Part shown: piece by piece, positions 1 through 5,293 of the stretch | How the letters are laid out: each line of letters opens with the position of its first letter | Numbering within the stretch: position 1 is the stretch's first letter | Source: Fusobacterium sp. | GTDB taxonomy: Bacteria > Fusobacteriota > Fusobacteriia > Fusobacteriales > Fusobacteriaceae | Direction of reading: 5' to 3' | Assembly (NCBI GenBank): GCA_018457305.1 | Contig: JAGYHM010000090.1 | Location: 1-5,293, forward strand | DNA length: 5,293 nucleotides | Program-made: the position numbers and the translations under genes | The notes under the pieces: model-generated | The model's input: the letters and a program-made list of their open reading frames with translations, nothing else | Told to the model about the DNA's origin: nothing | Database searches by the model: none

Positions 1-25
1 TATCACTTTTATTTTTTTTTGTCAA
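1..25 (-). promoter_or_regulatory. Probable partial promoter for a leftward gene beyond the left edge
   Basis: Read on the minus strand, positions 25 to 20 give a perfect TTGACA -35 box. It follows long A-rich runs that could act as an UP element. Seventeen bases further on, positions 2-1 give TA, the first two bases of a TATAAT-type -10 box, before the window ends. The position, beyond the pgi terminator, fits the start of a new leftward transcription unit. The -10 box itself is not visible, so this is an inference from the -35 box and spacing. The stretch from 26 to 141 is very AT-rich and I see no gene or convincing signal in it. Confidence 0.45.
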
Positions 26-141
26 CATTTTTTTTCTAACTTTTTTCCTTTTTTTCTTTTTTTATAATTTTAGCTTTGAAAATAAAAGATAAATTTATTG
101 AAGAAATTATTTTTATAAAATTTAATATTTTTTAAGTGTGA

Positions 142-206
142 GGCGACAGAATTTACACTCTTTAAAGTGCCCCGTCGTAACCAGTTAGTAGTGAAGCGGA
201 CGAGCC
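142..206. repeat. GC-rich intergenic element A (shares end motifs with the element at 4791-4893)
   Basis: This 65-bp block is about 51% G+C by hand count and sits in an otherwise extremely AT-rich intergenic region. On the plus strand it starts GGCGAC (142-147) and ends GACGAGCC (199-206) followed by six A residues. The element at 4791-4893 has nearly the same ends in the same orientation. Short pairings are possible: CGAC (144-147) with GTCG (174-177), CACT (156-159) with AGTG (166-169), CGTC (173-176) with GACG (199-202), and alternatively AGTGT (135-139) with ACACT (155-159). These are too short to prove a fold. It lies downstream of the pgi terminator. No reading frame through it looks like a gene. 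A dispersed intergenic repeat or small structured RNA is possible, and its function is unknown. Confidence 0.45.
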
Positions 207-220
207 AAAAAATTATTTAT

Positions 221-256
221 AAAAAATGGAACTGTTTCTAAATTTGTAACAGTTCC
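221..256 (-). terminator. Rho-independent terminator of the SLH-protein/pgi unit
   Basis: A perfect 9-bp stem (228-236 GGAACTGTT with 248-256 AACAGTTCC) closes an 11-base loop. On the minus strand it is followed by one A and then six T residues (226-221). It begins 12 bases after the pgi stop codon, as expected for an intrinsic terminator. The plus-strand side is also T-rich (261-277), so it could stop transcription from the left as well. Confidence 0.9.
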
Positions 257-268
257 GTAAATTTTTTA

Positions 269-1615
269 TTATTTTTTTAATCTTTCTTCTAGCTCTTTTG
301 AAAGTTCCTCATAACCTTTTTTCCCAAGTAAAGCAAACATATTTTTTTTATAAGATTCTACTCCTGGTTGATTAAATGGATTAACTCCTAAAACATAAGC
401 ACTCACTCCACAAGCCTTTTCAAAGAAATAAATTAAATATCCTATATTATATTCATTCACCTCTGGAATATTTAAAACTAAGTTTGGAGTTCCTCCATCA
501 ATATGAGCAAGTAAAGTTCCCTCAAATGCTTTATTATTAACAAAAGATAAATCTTTTCCTGCTAGATAATTTAAACCATCTAAATCTTCTGAGACTTCAT
601 CAATAAAAATTTCTTTTTCTAAATTTTCAATATTTATAACTGTTTCAAATAAATTTCTTCTACCATCTTGAATATATTGTCCCATGGAATGTAAATCGGT
701 TGTAAAATCTACTGATGCAGGAAAAATTCCTTTTCCATCTTTTCCTTCTGACTCTCCAAATAATTGTTTCCACCATTCAGTAATATAGTGCAATCTTGGC
801 TCGTAATTTGTCAGTAATTCTACATTATAATTTTTTCTATATAATATATTTCTAAGAGCTACATACTTATAACAATCATTTTTATCAAATTCATTTTTAT
901 ATTCTTCTCTGGCTTCTATTGCACCTCTCATAAATTTATCTATATTTAAGCCTGCAACTGCAATTGGAAGCAGTCCTACTGCTGTTAAAACTGAAAATCT
1001 TCCTCCAACATCATCTGGAATTATAAAACTTTCATAACCTTTTTCAGTTGCTAATTTTTTTAATGCACCCTTTGATGAATCCGTTGTGGCATATATTCTT
1101 TCTTTTGCTTTTTCTCCATATTTTTTTTCTAATAGTTCTTTAAAAATTCTAAATGCTATCGCTGGTTCTGTTGTTGTTCCCGATTTTGAAATTACATTTA
1201 CAGAAAAATCTCTATCTCCAATAATTTCTATTAAATCTTTCAAATATTTTCCTGATATATTTTGCCCTGCAAAATATATTTCAGGACTTTTTCTTTTATT
1301 TTTAGGCAATTTATTATAAAAACTATGTGTTAAACATTCAATTACTGCTCTTGCACCTAAATAAGAACCACCTATTCCAATTACAACTAAAACCTCTGAA
1401 TCATTTTTTATTTTTTCTGCACACTCTTTTATTCTCTCAAATTCTTCTTTATCATAATTAATAGGTAAATCTAACCACCCTAAAAAATCATTTCCTTCTC
1501 CTGTTTTCTCTTCCAATTTTCTTGCTGCTTCCATTACTTCACTTTTTATTTCTTCTATTTCTTTTTCAGAAATAAAATTTGAAATTTTTGAATAATCTAA
1601 ACTAATTTTTCTCAT
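269..1615 (-). CDS. pgi: Glucose-6-phosphate isomerase
   Basis: The product (448 aa) is a cytoplasmic phosphoglucose isomerase that interconverts glucose 6-phosphate and fructose 6-phosphate in glycolysis and gluconeogenesis. Its length matches the short Firmicutes-type enzymes (about 445-450 aa). Visible motifs are [11 protein letters not shown] (residues 80-90), the sugar-phosphate-binding SKSGTTTEP (143-151), the family signature [14 protein letters not shown] (201-214), and the C-terminal signature around [12 protein letters not shown] (412-423). By alignment with known isomerases the catalytic residues should be Glu288 in GESEGK, His309 in DLHSMG and Lys423 in GVESYK, and all are present. 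The ATG start has a good AAGGAG Shine-Dalgarno 9 bases upstream, located inside the last codons of the preceding SLH-protein gene. The two genes are separated by only 5 bases and are almost certainly co-transcribed. A terminator follows at 228-256. The enzyme looks intact. Confidence 0.98.
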   Translation of the reverse strand: MRKISLDYSKISNFISEKEIEEIKSEVMEAARKLEEKTGEGNDFLGWLDLPINYDKEEFERIKECAEKIKNDSEVLVVIGIGGSYLGARAVIECLTHSFYNKLPKNKRKSPEIYFAGQNISGKYLKDLIEIIGDRDFSVNVISKSGTTTEPAIAFRIFKELLEKKYGEKAKERIYATTDSSKGALKKLATEKGYESFIIPDDVGGRFSVLTAVGLLPIAVAGLNIDKFMRGAIEAREEYKNEFDKNDCYKYVALRNILYRKNYNVELLTNYEPRLHYITEWWKQLFGESEGKDGKGIFPASVDFTTDLHSMGQYIQDGRRNLFETVINIENLEKEIFIDEVSEDLDGLNYLAGKDLSFVNNKAFEGTLLAHIDGGTPNLVLNIPEVNEYNIGYLIYFFEKACGVSAYVLGVNPFNQPGVESYKKNMFALLGKKGYEELSKELEERLKK

Positions 1616-1620
1616 TCTTT

Positions 1621-2064
1621 CTATCTCCTTTTTTCTAATCTATCTATTCTTTTTAATAAATCTTCTATTATTTTCTCATTTTTTTCCACTTTTTCTTTTA
1701 AAATTTCTACACTATCGTTAGCTCTTTGTAATCTTTCATTGTAAGTTGAAGTATCAAAGGCTATATTATTTAATTCATTTGAAAACTGGTTCATTAAAAT
1801 TTCAAAAGTTTTTAACTCTCTTTGATTTAATTTTTCTACATTTATTTGTTCTAATATTTTTGATAAAGAATATACAAATTCATATTTTGTTATAGGTTTT
1901 TCGCCACTGAATTTATATGAGTTTTCTTTAATCACACCTTTTTCCAATAAATTATTTATAGATTTATATGCCCAATGGTCTTTTCCTATATCTTCAAACT
2001 TTTTTGTTGAAGCTTGTATCAAACTAAAAGATAAAAGATAAAGCAATATAATTTTTTTTATCAT
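1621..2064 (-). CDS. Small exported protein with one SLH-like domain and a C-terminal coiled coil
   Basis: The 147-aa product starts with a typical signal peptide: Lys3-Lys4, a hydrophobic run to about residue 16, and likely cleavage near Gln17-Ala18-Ser19. Residues about 22-75 match one S-layer homology motif, with [14 protein letters not shown], a central EKGVI, and [14 protein letters not shown] where the usual pattern is iTRxExaxxlxxxl. Residues about 100-147 form a charged heptad-like helix, probably a coiled coil, ending EKRR. SLH domains bind cell-wall polymers or peptidoglycan, and SLH plus coiled coil is the layout of outer-membrane tethering proteins such as Omp-alpha and OmpM. Here no C-terminal membrane anchor or beta-barrel follows, so the protein is probably periplasmic and its role is unknown. 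It has its own promoter (2095-2123) and an AAGGGGA ribosome site 8 bases before the ATG. It is first in a unit with pgi, which has no obvious functional link. Confidence 0.85.
   Translation of the reverse strand: MIKKIILLYLLSFSLIQASTKKFEDIGKDHWAYKSINNLLEKGVIKENSYKFSGEKPITKYEFVYSLSKILEQINVEKLNQRELKTFEILMNQFSNELNNIAFDTSTYNERLQRANDSVEILKEKVEKNEKIIEDLLKRIDRLEKRR
1623..1630 (-). promoter_or_regulatory. Shine-Dalgarno of pgi, overlapping the end of the upstream gene
   Basis: The minus strand reads AAGGAGAT, with GGAG at 1628-1625, 9 bases before the pgi ATG. The same bases encode the final Arg-Arg and the start of the TAG stop (1623-1621) of the SLH/coiled-coil protein. Ribosomes finishing the upstream gene therefore end on the pgi initiation site, which suggests translational coupling. 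It also fixes the pgi start codon. Confidence 0.8.
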
Positions 2065-2094
2065 AAGTTATTCCCCTTTTTTTATTTATAAATA

Positions 2095-2123
2095 ATTATA
2101 GCATTTTTAAATTTTTTCGTAAA
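2095..2123 (-). promoter_or_regulatory. Extended -10 promoter for the SLH-protein/pgi unit
   Basis: The minus strand shows TATAAT at 2100-2095, preceded by TGC to give an extended -10 (TGCTATAAT). A -35-like TTTACG (2123-2118, four of six consensus bases) lies 17 bases upstream. Transcription would begin near 2088, leaving a leader of about 24 bases before the ATG at 2064. The -35 box lies within the T-rich tail of the terminator of the upstream unit. A perfect 14-bp AT palindrome (2082-2095) covers the expected start site. Confidence 0.75.
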
Positions 2124-2152
2124 TAAAAAGTGCAAAAATTACTTTGCACTTT
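2118..2152 (-). terminator. Rho-independent terminator of the plsY-dnaN-lipoprotein unit
   Basis: A perfect 10-bp stem (2127-2136 AAAGTGCAAA with 2143-2152 TTTGCACTTT) encloses a 6-base loop. On the minus strand it is followed by a T-rich tail, and it starts three bases after the lipoprotein stop codon. Stem, loop and tail are those of a strong intrinsic terminator. On the plus strand the sequence after the stem is not T-rich enough to suggest efficient action in that direction. Confidence 0.9.
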
Positions 2153-2155
2153 GAT

Positions 2156-2929
2156 TTAAAATGTTGTTTCTTCATAAAAATATTGTTTTTTATCATACTT
2201 AGGATCATCTAAAATTTTCTTATATTTTTCAAAAATTTCTTTTTCTTCTTTTTCATTTTCTATCCAACCTGTATAAAATATGTCTAAAAAATTATGCCAA
2301 GTTAATATTTTTCCTATTGTAATTGTCTTTTTAAATAATAAAGGTGGAATTTTTTTTCTTTTTTTGACCACTTTTCCATTTTTATCAAAAATTTCAATTT
2401 CTCCTATATCTAAAATAAAACTATATTTCTCATTTATGATTTCCGGAATCTTATATCTATATTTAATATATGGGTCTTTATCATAAAAAATCTTTCTTTT
2501 TTCCATTTCAAAATCTTTTTTTGAAATAACATATTCCTCTCCATCAATATTCATTTTCAAATCGTTGTAAAATTTAATACCGTAATCTCTTGCTGAAATT
2601 TCAACAGATGCTGGAGAAAAATAAAAATATATACCATAAGTTTTGTCTATTCTGTTATTTATTACACTTGTATTATCACGTGTAATTTCAGTCCATCCTC
2701 CCTTTTTGTTATTAGGATCTATCAGCCCTTTCTTAACTATGGTAAATTGATTTCCTTTTGGATTATCAAGCTCACCTAACCTATCTATTTTGCCATTTTT
2801 GGTAATCCCATAAATCTCAAATTCTGTATAACTAGAAGTATAAGGTTTAAAATCATAGCCTGGCATTAAATAGGAACAACTCGTAAATATTAAAGAAAGT
2901 ACTATGCTTTTTATAATTTTTTTTAGCAT
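2156..2929 (-). CDS. Predicted lipoprotein of unknown function
   Basis: I do not recognise the family of this 257-aa protein. It starts with a lipoprotein signal peptide: Lys3-Lys4, hydrophobic residues 9-15, then Phe-Thr-Ser-Cys with the lipidation cysteine at residue 18. The mature part is rich in Lys, Tyr, Ile and Asp and has no further membrane segment. Its alternating hydrophobic pattern suggests a mostly beta fold through about residue 195. Residues about 195-225 (PPLLFKKTITIGKILTWHNF and onward) are more hydrophobic, and the C-terminal 35 residues are highly charged and probably helical. The start is supported by an AGGAG Shine-Dalgarno (2938-2942) eight bases upstream. It lies 28 bases after dnaN without a visible promoter, so it is probably the last gene of the plsY-dnaN unit. 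It is followed at once by a terminator. Membrane attachment is well supported, but its function is not. Confidence 0.85.
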   Translation of the reverse strand: MLKKIIKSIVLSLIFTSCSYLMPGYDFKPYTSSYTEFEIYGITKNGKIDRLGELDNPKGNQFTIVKKGLIDPNNKKGGWTEITRDNTSVINNRIDKTYGIYFYFSPASVEISARDYGIKFYNDLKMNIDGEEYVISKKDFEMEKRKIFYDKDPYIKYRYKIPEIINEKYSFILDIGEIEIFDKNGKVVKKRKKIPPLLFKKTITIGKILTWHNFLDIFYTGWIENEKEEKEIFEKYKKILDDPKYDKKQYFYEETTF

Positions 2930-2957
2930 ATTTTAAACTCCTAATAAATTTATTTTT

Positions 2958-4097
2958 TTAATCTCTCAATGCTAGTGGCATTAAAATATATACATAATCA
3001 TCTTTATTTTCTTCATAAACTTTTACAGAAGAATTAGATTGCATCAATTCTAAAACCACGTTTTTATCTTTCGGAATATTTTGTATAAAATCAAGCAAGA
3101 ATTTAATATTTAAAGATATTTTTAAATTTTCTCCCTCAAAATTCACTTCCAATTTTTCATTTATTTTTGCTATATCATTCAAGCCACTAATTTCCATTTG
3201 TCCTGCTTCAAAACTATAAGTTGCCGAGTTTTTAGTTTCGGCATTCGTTCTTGAAAAAATTAACACTCTTTTTAAAAGATGTATAAATTCATCTACTGAA
3301 ATAATAAGTTTTTTATCATAAGAACTATTTATTAAAATACTTTGATAATTTGGATATCTCAATTCAACTAACTTTGTTATCATAAGCATATCTTCACAAA
3401 TAAAATATAAATGATTCGCCTCTTGATAAACTTTTATATTTTTATCTCCCGCTCCCTTTAATATTTTTATGAAAGCAGAAATTGTATCTGCTGGAACACT
3501 TACTGCAAAATTCTCTATATCTTTTGAAATATTTTTAAATAAATAAGTCAATCTATAACTATCAGTTGAAACAAAGTGTAAATGCTTATAAGCACTTTCT
3601 ATTCTTATAGTATTTAGAGCAATATTTTCTCCAGTATCTACTGAAAAAATAGTTTTTTCAAAAATATCTACTAATTCATTACAAGGCAATTCAAATTTTA
3701 AATTTTCTTCAGCTAAATTTATATTCTCAAAATTATTAGGATAATCCTGTGCATCAAAAACTGAAAATTCTGTATTTGAATCTTCTGTTTCTATATACAT
3801 AACATTATTATCTTCAACTCTTAAAGTTATATATTCATCTTTTATTTCTTTTAAATACTCATCTAACAAATAATTATAAAATGCTACTTCTCCTGCTGAT
3901 ATAACTTCTTTAATTTCTATTGAAGTTTTTATTGTAGTTTCTAAATTTGTTCCACAAAAATATAATCTATTATCTTTAACTTTTACATAAACACAAGATA
4001 AAATAGGTTTAATTTTATTTTCTCTTATTGATTTTTCAACCATTCTCATTGCAGTTAAAAATTTTTGTCTATTAACTCTGATATGAATTTTTTCCAT
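2958..4097 (-). CDS. dnaN: DNA polymerase III beta subunit (sliding clamp)
   Basis: The 379-aa product is the beta clamp, a ring-shaped homodimer that encircles DNA and tethers polymerase III and repair proteins. Its length fits the family (about 366-380 aa). It spans three similar domains at roughly 1-125, 130-250 and 252-379. Family landmarks include VNRQKFLTAMRMVEKSI near the start, PILSCVYVKV (31-40), CGTNLETTI (48-56), STDSYRLTY (177-185, the usual ATDgyRL site beside the partner-binding pocket), RYPNYQSIL (247-255) and the closing VYILMPLAL. The ATG has an AAAGGAG Shine-Dalgarno (4113-4107) nine bases upstream that overlaps the plsY stop codon, with only 14 bases between the genes. It is the middle gene of the unit starting at the promoter 4733-4761. 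No dnaA lies next to it, unlike the common dnaA-dnaN order. An Ala replaces the usual Arg in the final MPxRL-like motif. Confidence 0.97.
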   Translation of the reverse strand: MEKIHIRVNRQKFLTAMRMVEKSIRENKIKPILSCVYVKVKDNRLYFCGTNLETTIKTSIEIKEVISAGEVAFYNYLLDEYLKEIKDEYITLRVEDNNVMYIETEDSNTEFSVFDAQDYPNNFENINLAEENLKFELPCNELVDIFEKTIFSVDTGENIALNTIRIESAYKHLHFVSTDSYRLTYLFKNISKDIENFAVSVPADTISAFIKILKGAGDKNIKVYQEANHLYFICEDMLMITKLVELRYPNYQSILINSSYDKKLIISVDEFIHLLKRVLIFSRTNAETKNSATYSFEAGQMEISGLNDIAKINEKLEVNFEGENLKISLNIKFLLDFIQNIPKDKNVVLELMQSNSSVKVYEENKDDYVYILMPLALRD

Positions 4098-4106
4098 TTT
4101 ATTTCA

Positions 4107-4113
4107 CTCCTTT
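4107..4113 (-). promoter_or_regulatory. Shine-Dalgarno of dnaN, overlapping the plsY stop codon
   Basis: The minus strand reads AAAGGAG nine bases before the dnaN ATG. Its first two bases are part of the TAA stop codon of plsY (4114-4112). Termination on plsY would place ribosomes at the dnaN start, which suggests translational coupling. The site also settles the choice of dnaN start. Confidence 0.8.
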
Positions 4114-4696
4114 AAAATTTGAATTTTTCTTCTGTTCCTTTAACTAATCTATCTATATTTGTTTTATGTCTATATACAACGAAACCTCCGATAAGTAATG
4201 TCAACAAAAACATATAAATATTTTTTTCAAGAAATAATACTGCTATTGGTAAAACTATTGCTGAAATTACAGACGATAAAGATACATATCTAAAAACGGC
4301 AAGCACTGAAACAAATACTAAAAATAAAAGCAGTATTACTTTTGGAGCTAAGAATAAAAATACTCCCACAGTCGTTGCAACACCTTTTCCACCTTTAAAA
4401 TTTATAAAAACTGAATAAGTGTGAGCAAGTATAGCAATAAGTCCTAAAAGTATAAGCAAATTAAAATTATCTATAAATTTTGAAGCAATATATAAAGGTA
4501 AAAATCCTTTTAAAATATCACCTATTAAAACTCCCAGTCCTAACTTCCAACCTAAAACTCTGTAAGAATTTGTTGCTCCACTATTTTTACTTCCATAATT
4601 TCTTACATCAATATTTTTAAAAAATTTTCCAAGCCAAACACCTGTCGGTATTGCTCCCATACAATAAGTTATAATTAGAAATATTAAAATTTTCAT
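4112..4696 (-). CDS. plsY: Acyl-phosphate:glycerol-3-phosphate acyltransferase PlsY
   Basis: The product (194 aa) is the integral membrane acyltransferase that moves an acyl group from acyl-phosphate to glycerol 3-phosphate. This gives lysophosphatidate, the first step of phospholipid synthesis, and it usually works with PlsX, which is not in this window. Length and layout fit the family (about 200 aa, several membrane helices). The conserved loops are visible: GAIPTG (14-19), GSKNSGATNSYRVLG (35-49), GDILKG (59-64), His92 before KGGKGVAT (101-108), and the C-terminal YRHKTNIDRLVKGTEEKF (175-192). Hydrophobic helices occupy about 1-20, 50-70, 79-97, 109-134, 137-156 and 159-175. The ATG is preceded by a GGGGG run (4707-4703), a slightly unusual Shine-Dalgarno, six bases upstream. 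A promoter lies at 4733-4761. It leads the plsY-dnaN-lipoprotein unit and looks intact. Confidence 0.96.
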   Translation of the reverse strand: MKILIFLIITYCMGAIPTGVWLGKFFKNIDVRNYGSKNSGATNSYRVLGWKLGLGVLIGDILKGFLPLYIASKFIDNFNLLILLGLIAILAHTYSVFINFKGGKGVATTVGVFLFLAPKVILLLFLVFVSVLAVFRYVSLSSVISAIVLPIAVLFLEKNIYMFLLTLLIGGFVVYRHKTNIDRLVKGTEEKFKF

Positions 4697-4732
4697 TTTT
4701 TACCCCCAAACTTTAAAACTAAATTCTAAAAA

Positions 4733-4761
4733 ATTATAACATTTATTTTAAAACTTTTCTA
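4733..4761 (-). promoter_or_regulatory. Extended -10 promoter for plsY-dnaN-lipoprotein
   Basis: The minus strand shows TATAAT (4738-4733) preceded by TGT, forming the extended -10 TGTTATAAT. TAGAAA (4761-4756, four of six -35 consensus bases) lies 17 bases upstream. Transcription would begin near 4726, leaving a leader of about 30 bases before plsY. This layout is nearly the same as at the 2095-2123 promoter, which strengthens both calls. The bases between it and the GC-rich element (4762-4790) are AT-rich and end in a run of ten A residues. Confidence 0.75.
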
Positions 4762-4790
4762 TAATTTTATATTTCTTCATAAAAAAAAAA

Positions 4791-4893
4791 GGCGACTGCG
4801 GAGATGAATCTCCAAATTTTTTTATATTGGGGCGTTGGGGCGATAGCCCCAACACCAAAAAAGGCGAGCAGACCGTTAAGGTCGTGGCGAGCC
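4791..4893. repeat. GC-rich multi-hairpin intergenic element B
   Basis: This 103-bp block is about 53% G+C by hand count, against AT-rich surroundings. On the plus strand it starts GGCGAC (4791-4796) and ends GGCGAGCC (4886-4893) followed by AAAAA, close to the ends of element A at 142-206. It holds three hairpins in order: GGAGAT/ATCTCC (4800-4805/4808-4813), a perfect 8-bp GTTGGGGC/GCCCCAAC with a GATA loop (4834-4841/4846-4853), and GACC/GGTC with a 5-base loop (4871-4874/4880-4883). GGCGAGC occurs twice (4863-4869 and 4886-4892), framing the third hairpin. It lies between the terminator of the upstream gene and the plsY promoter. Short open frames cross it on both strands but lack gene-like features. 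It is probably a dispersed intergenic repeat or a structured RNA, with its role unknown. Confidence 0.55.
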
Positions 4894-4923
4894 AAAAATC
4901 AAATGATAATTTTCTTAGATATA

Positions 4924-4956
4924 AAAAAATCTTGCAAAAAATACACAAGATTTTTT
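4924..4956 (-). terminator. Rho-independent terminator, probably bidirectional
   Basis: An 11-bp stem (4924-4934 AAAAAATCTTG with 4946-4956 CAAGATTTTTT) encloses an 11-base loop and begins 10 bases after the stop codon of the rightmost gene. Only the four or five pairs at its core include G or C, but A runs on one side and T runs on the other give a T tail on either strand. On the minus strand it ends the NFACT-R-like gene. On the plus strand it would stop any transcript from element B. Confidence 0.8.
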
Positions 4957-4966
4957 ATTTTTTTTA

Positions 4967-5293
4967 TTATACTTGTTGATATAACTTTATTTCTTTTTCA
5001 AATTCTTCTAAATCAACTTTTTCAACTTCTTGAATTTCTCCACAAACATTAACTGTTATTTTTTCTTTTCCCTTTAATTTAGAATATCTTGAAAATAATT
5101 TTTTAGCAAATTCTTTTTCTTTTTCTTCTAATTCAACATTACTTAAAATATGAGGTCCAGCAATATTTGCACTCTTTAAATAAAATTTTGCTTTATCTTT
5201 AAATTCTTGTATCTTCATATTAGAATCTTGATTTCTTCCAACAAGTAAATATCTTCCTTTATCTAATCTAAAAAATCTAGTTTCTTTAAGCAA
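4967..5293 (-). CDS. Partial gene: C-terminal NFACT-R-like RNA-binding domain (possibly of a ThiI/thiouridylase-like PP-loop protein)
   Basis: Only the last 109 codons are in the window. The frame is open to the right edge, where the first visible codon is TTG (Leu), so the true start is outside. The visible part begins with RFFRLDKGRYLLVGRNQDSN (residues about 6-25), then AGPHIL (about 45-50) and FSRYSKLKGKEKITV (about 68-82), ending in a charged helix. This order (hydrophobic strand, GR-x-lVGRN-xxxN, a short GPH motif, ARYSK) recalls the NFACT-R (DUF814-related) RNA-binding domain. In some bacteria that domain closes a ThiI- or MnmA-like PP-loop tRNA thiolation protein, which would explain the partial gene here, but the catalytic part is not visible. 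The GRN and GPH motifs support the domain call better than the full-protein call. A terminator follows 10 bases after the TAA stop. Confidence 0.6.
   Translation of the reverse strand: MLKETRFFRLDKGRYLLVGRNQDSNMKIQEFKDKAKFYLKSANIAGPHILSNVELEEKEKEFAKKLFSRYSKLKGKEKITVNVCGEIQEVEKVDLEEFEKEIKLYQQV

Noticed and set aside
1..28. Possible start of a small gene (minus-strand ATG at 28-26 running off the left edge)
   Set aside because: The ATG abuts a perfect TTGACA -35 box, and the nearest GG pair is about 18 bases upstream, too far for a ribosome site. A promoter is the better reading.
60..70. TATAAT on the plus strand (63-68)
   Set aside because: There is no matching -35 box in the poly-T stretch upstream and no plus-strand gene downstream. 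Such hexamers are expected by chance at this A+T content.
142..206. tRNA or rRNA fragment as an explanation of the GC-rich block
   Set aside because: No acceptor stem, T-loop motif or recognisable rRNA sequence could be found, and the possible stems are only 4-5 bp.
1086..1319. Open frame on the plus strand inside pgi
   Set aside because: It lies antisense to a well-conserved, complete enzyme gene and encodes a Phe/Leu/Ser-rich peptide typical of the complement of lysine-rich coding DNA. No ribosome site was seen.
2280..2486. Open frame on the plus strand inside the lipoprotein gene
   Set aside because: It is antisense to a gene with its own Shine-Dalgarno, signal peptide and terminator. 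The Phe/Leu-rich composition fits a shadow frame.
4748..4948. 66-codon open frame on the minus strand across element B
   Set aside because: It starts inside a terminator stem region, spans the hairpin element and has no clear Shine-Dalgarno. The frame is open mainly because of the GC-rich island.
4804..5052. 82-codon open frame on the plus strand across element B and into the rightmost gene
   Set aside because: It runs through hairpins and a terminator, then antisense through a conserved domain. It is likely a spurious frame created by the repeat.

Overview
The window is strongly A+T-rich (roughly three quarters by eye). All its genes read leftward on the minus strand and are packed with short gaps, good Shine-Dalgarno sites and T-rich terminators. 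Lysine/isoleucine/asparagine-rich proteins, a diderm-type lipoprotein, a small SLH/coiled-coil exported protein and the style of the sliding clamp all point to a member of the Fusobacteriota. Fusobacterium or a close relative is the best guess. This is an inference from composition and protein character, not from a search.

In the direction of transcription (right to left), the window opens with the 3' end of a gene entering from beyond the right edge. Its product ends in what looks like an NFACT-R type RNA-binding domain, of the kind found at the end of ThiI/thiouridylase-like PP-loop proteins. It closes with a hairpin terminator (4924-4956). A GC-rich intergenic element with several hairpins follows (4791-4893), then an extended -10 promoter (4733-4761). 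That promoter heads a three-gene unit: plsY (phospholipid synthesis acyltransferase), dnaN (DNA polymerase III sliding clamp, with its Shine-Dalgarno overlapping the plsY stop) and an unrecognised lipoprotein. The unit ends in a strong hairpin terminator (2127-2152).

A second promoter (2095-2123) is pressed against that terminator. It heads a two-gene unit: a small secreted SLH plus coiled-coil protein and pgi (glucose-6-phosphate isomerase). The pgi Shine-Dalgarno lies inside the last codons of the upstream gene. The unit ends in a 9-bp hairpin terminator (228-256). Beyond it lie a second GC-rich element (142-206), a featureless AT-rich stretch, and a probable -35 box at the left edge for a gene outside the window.

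The genes are mostly ordinary housekeeping genes. The least explained signal is the pair of GC-rich intergenic elements. They lie in the same orientation and share end motifs (GGCGAC at the left, CGAGCC plus an A run at the right), which suggests a dispersed intergenic repeat family or structured RNA. The small SLH/coiled-coil protein without a membrane anchor is the most interesting coding feature. No CRISPR array, tRNA, rRNA, insertion sequence or recognisable defence system is visible.
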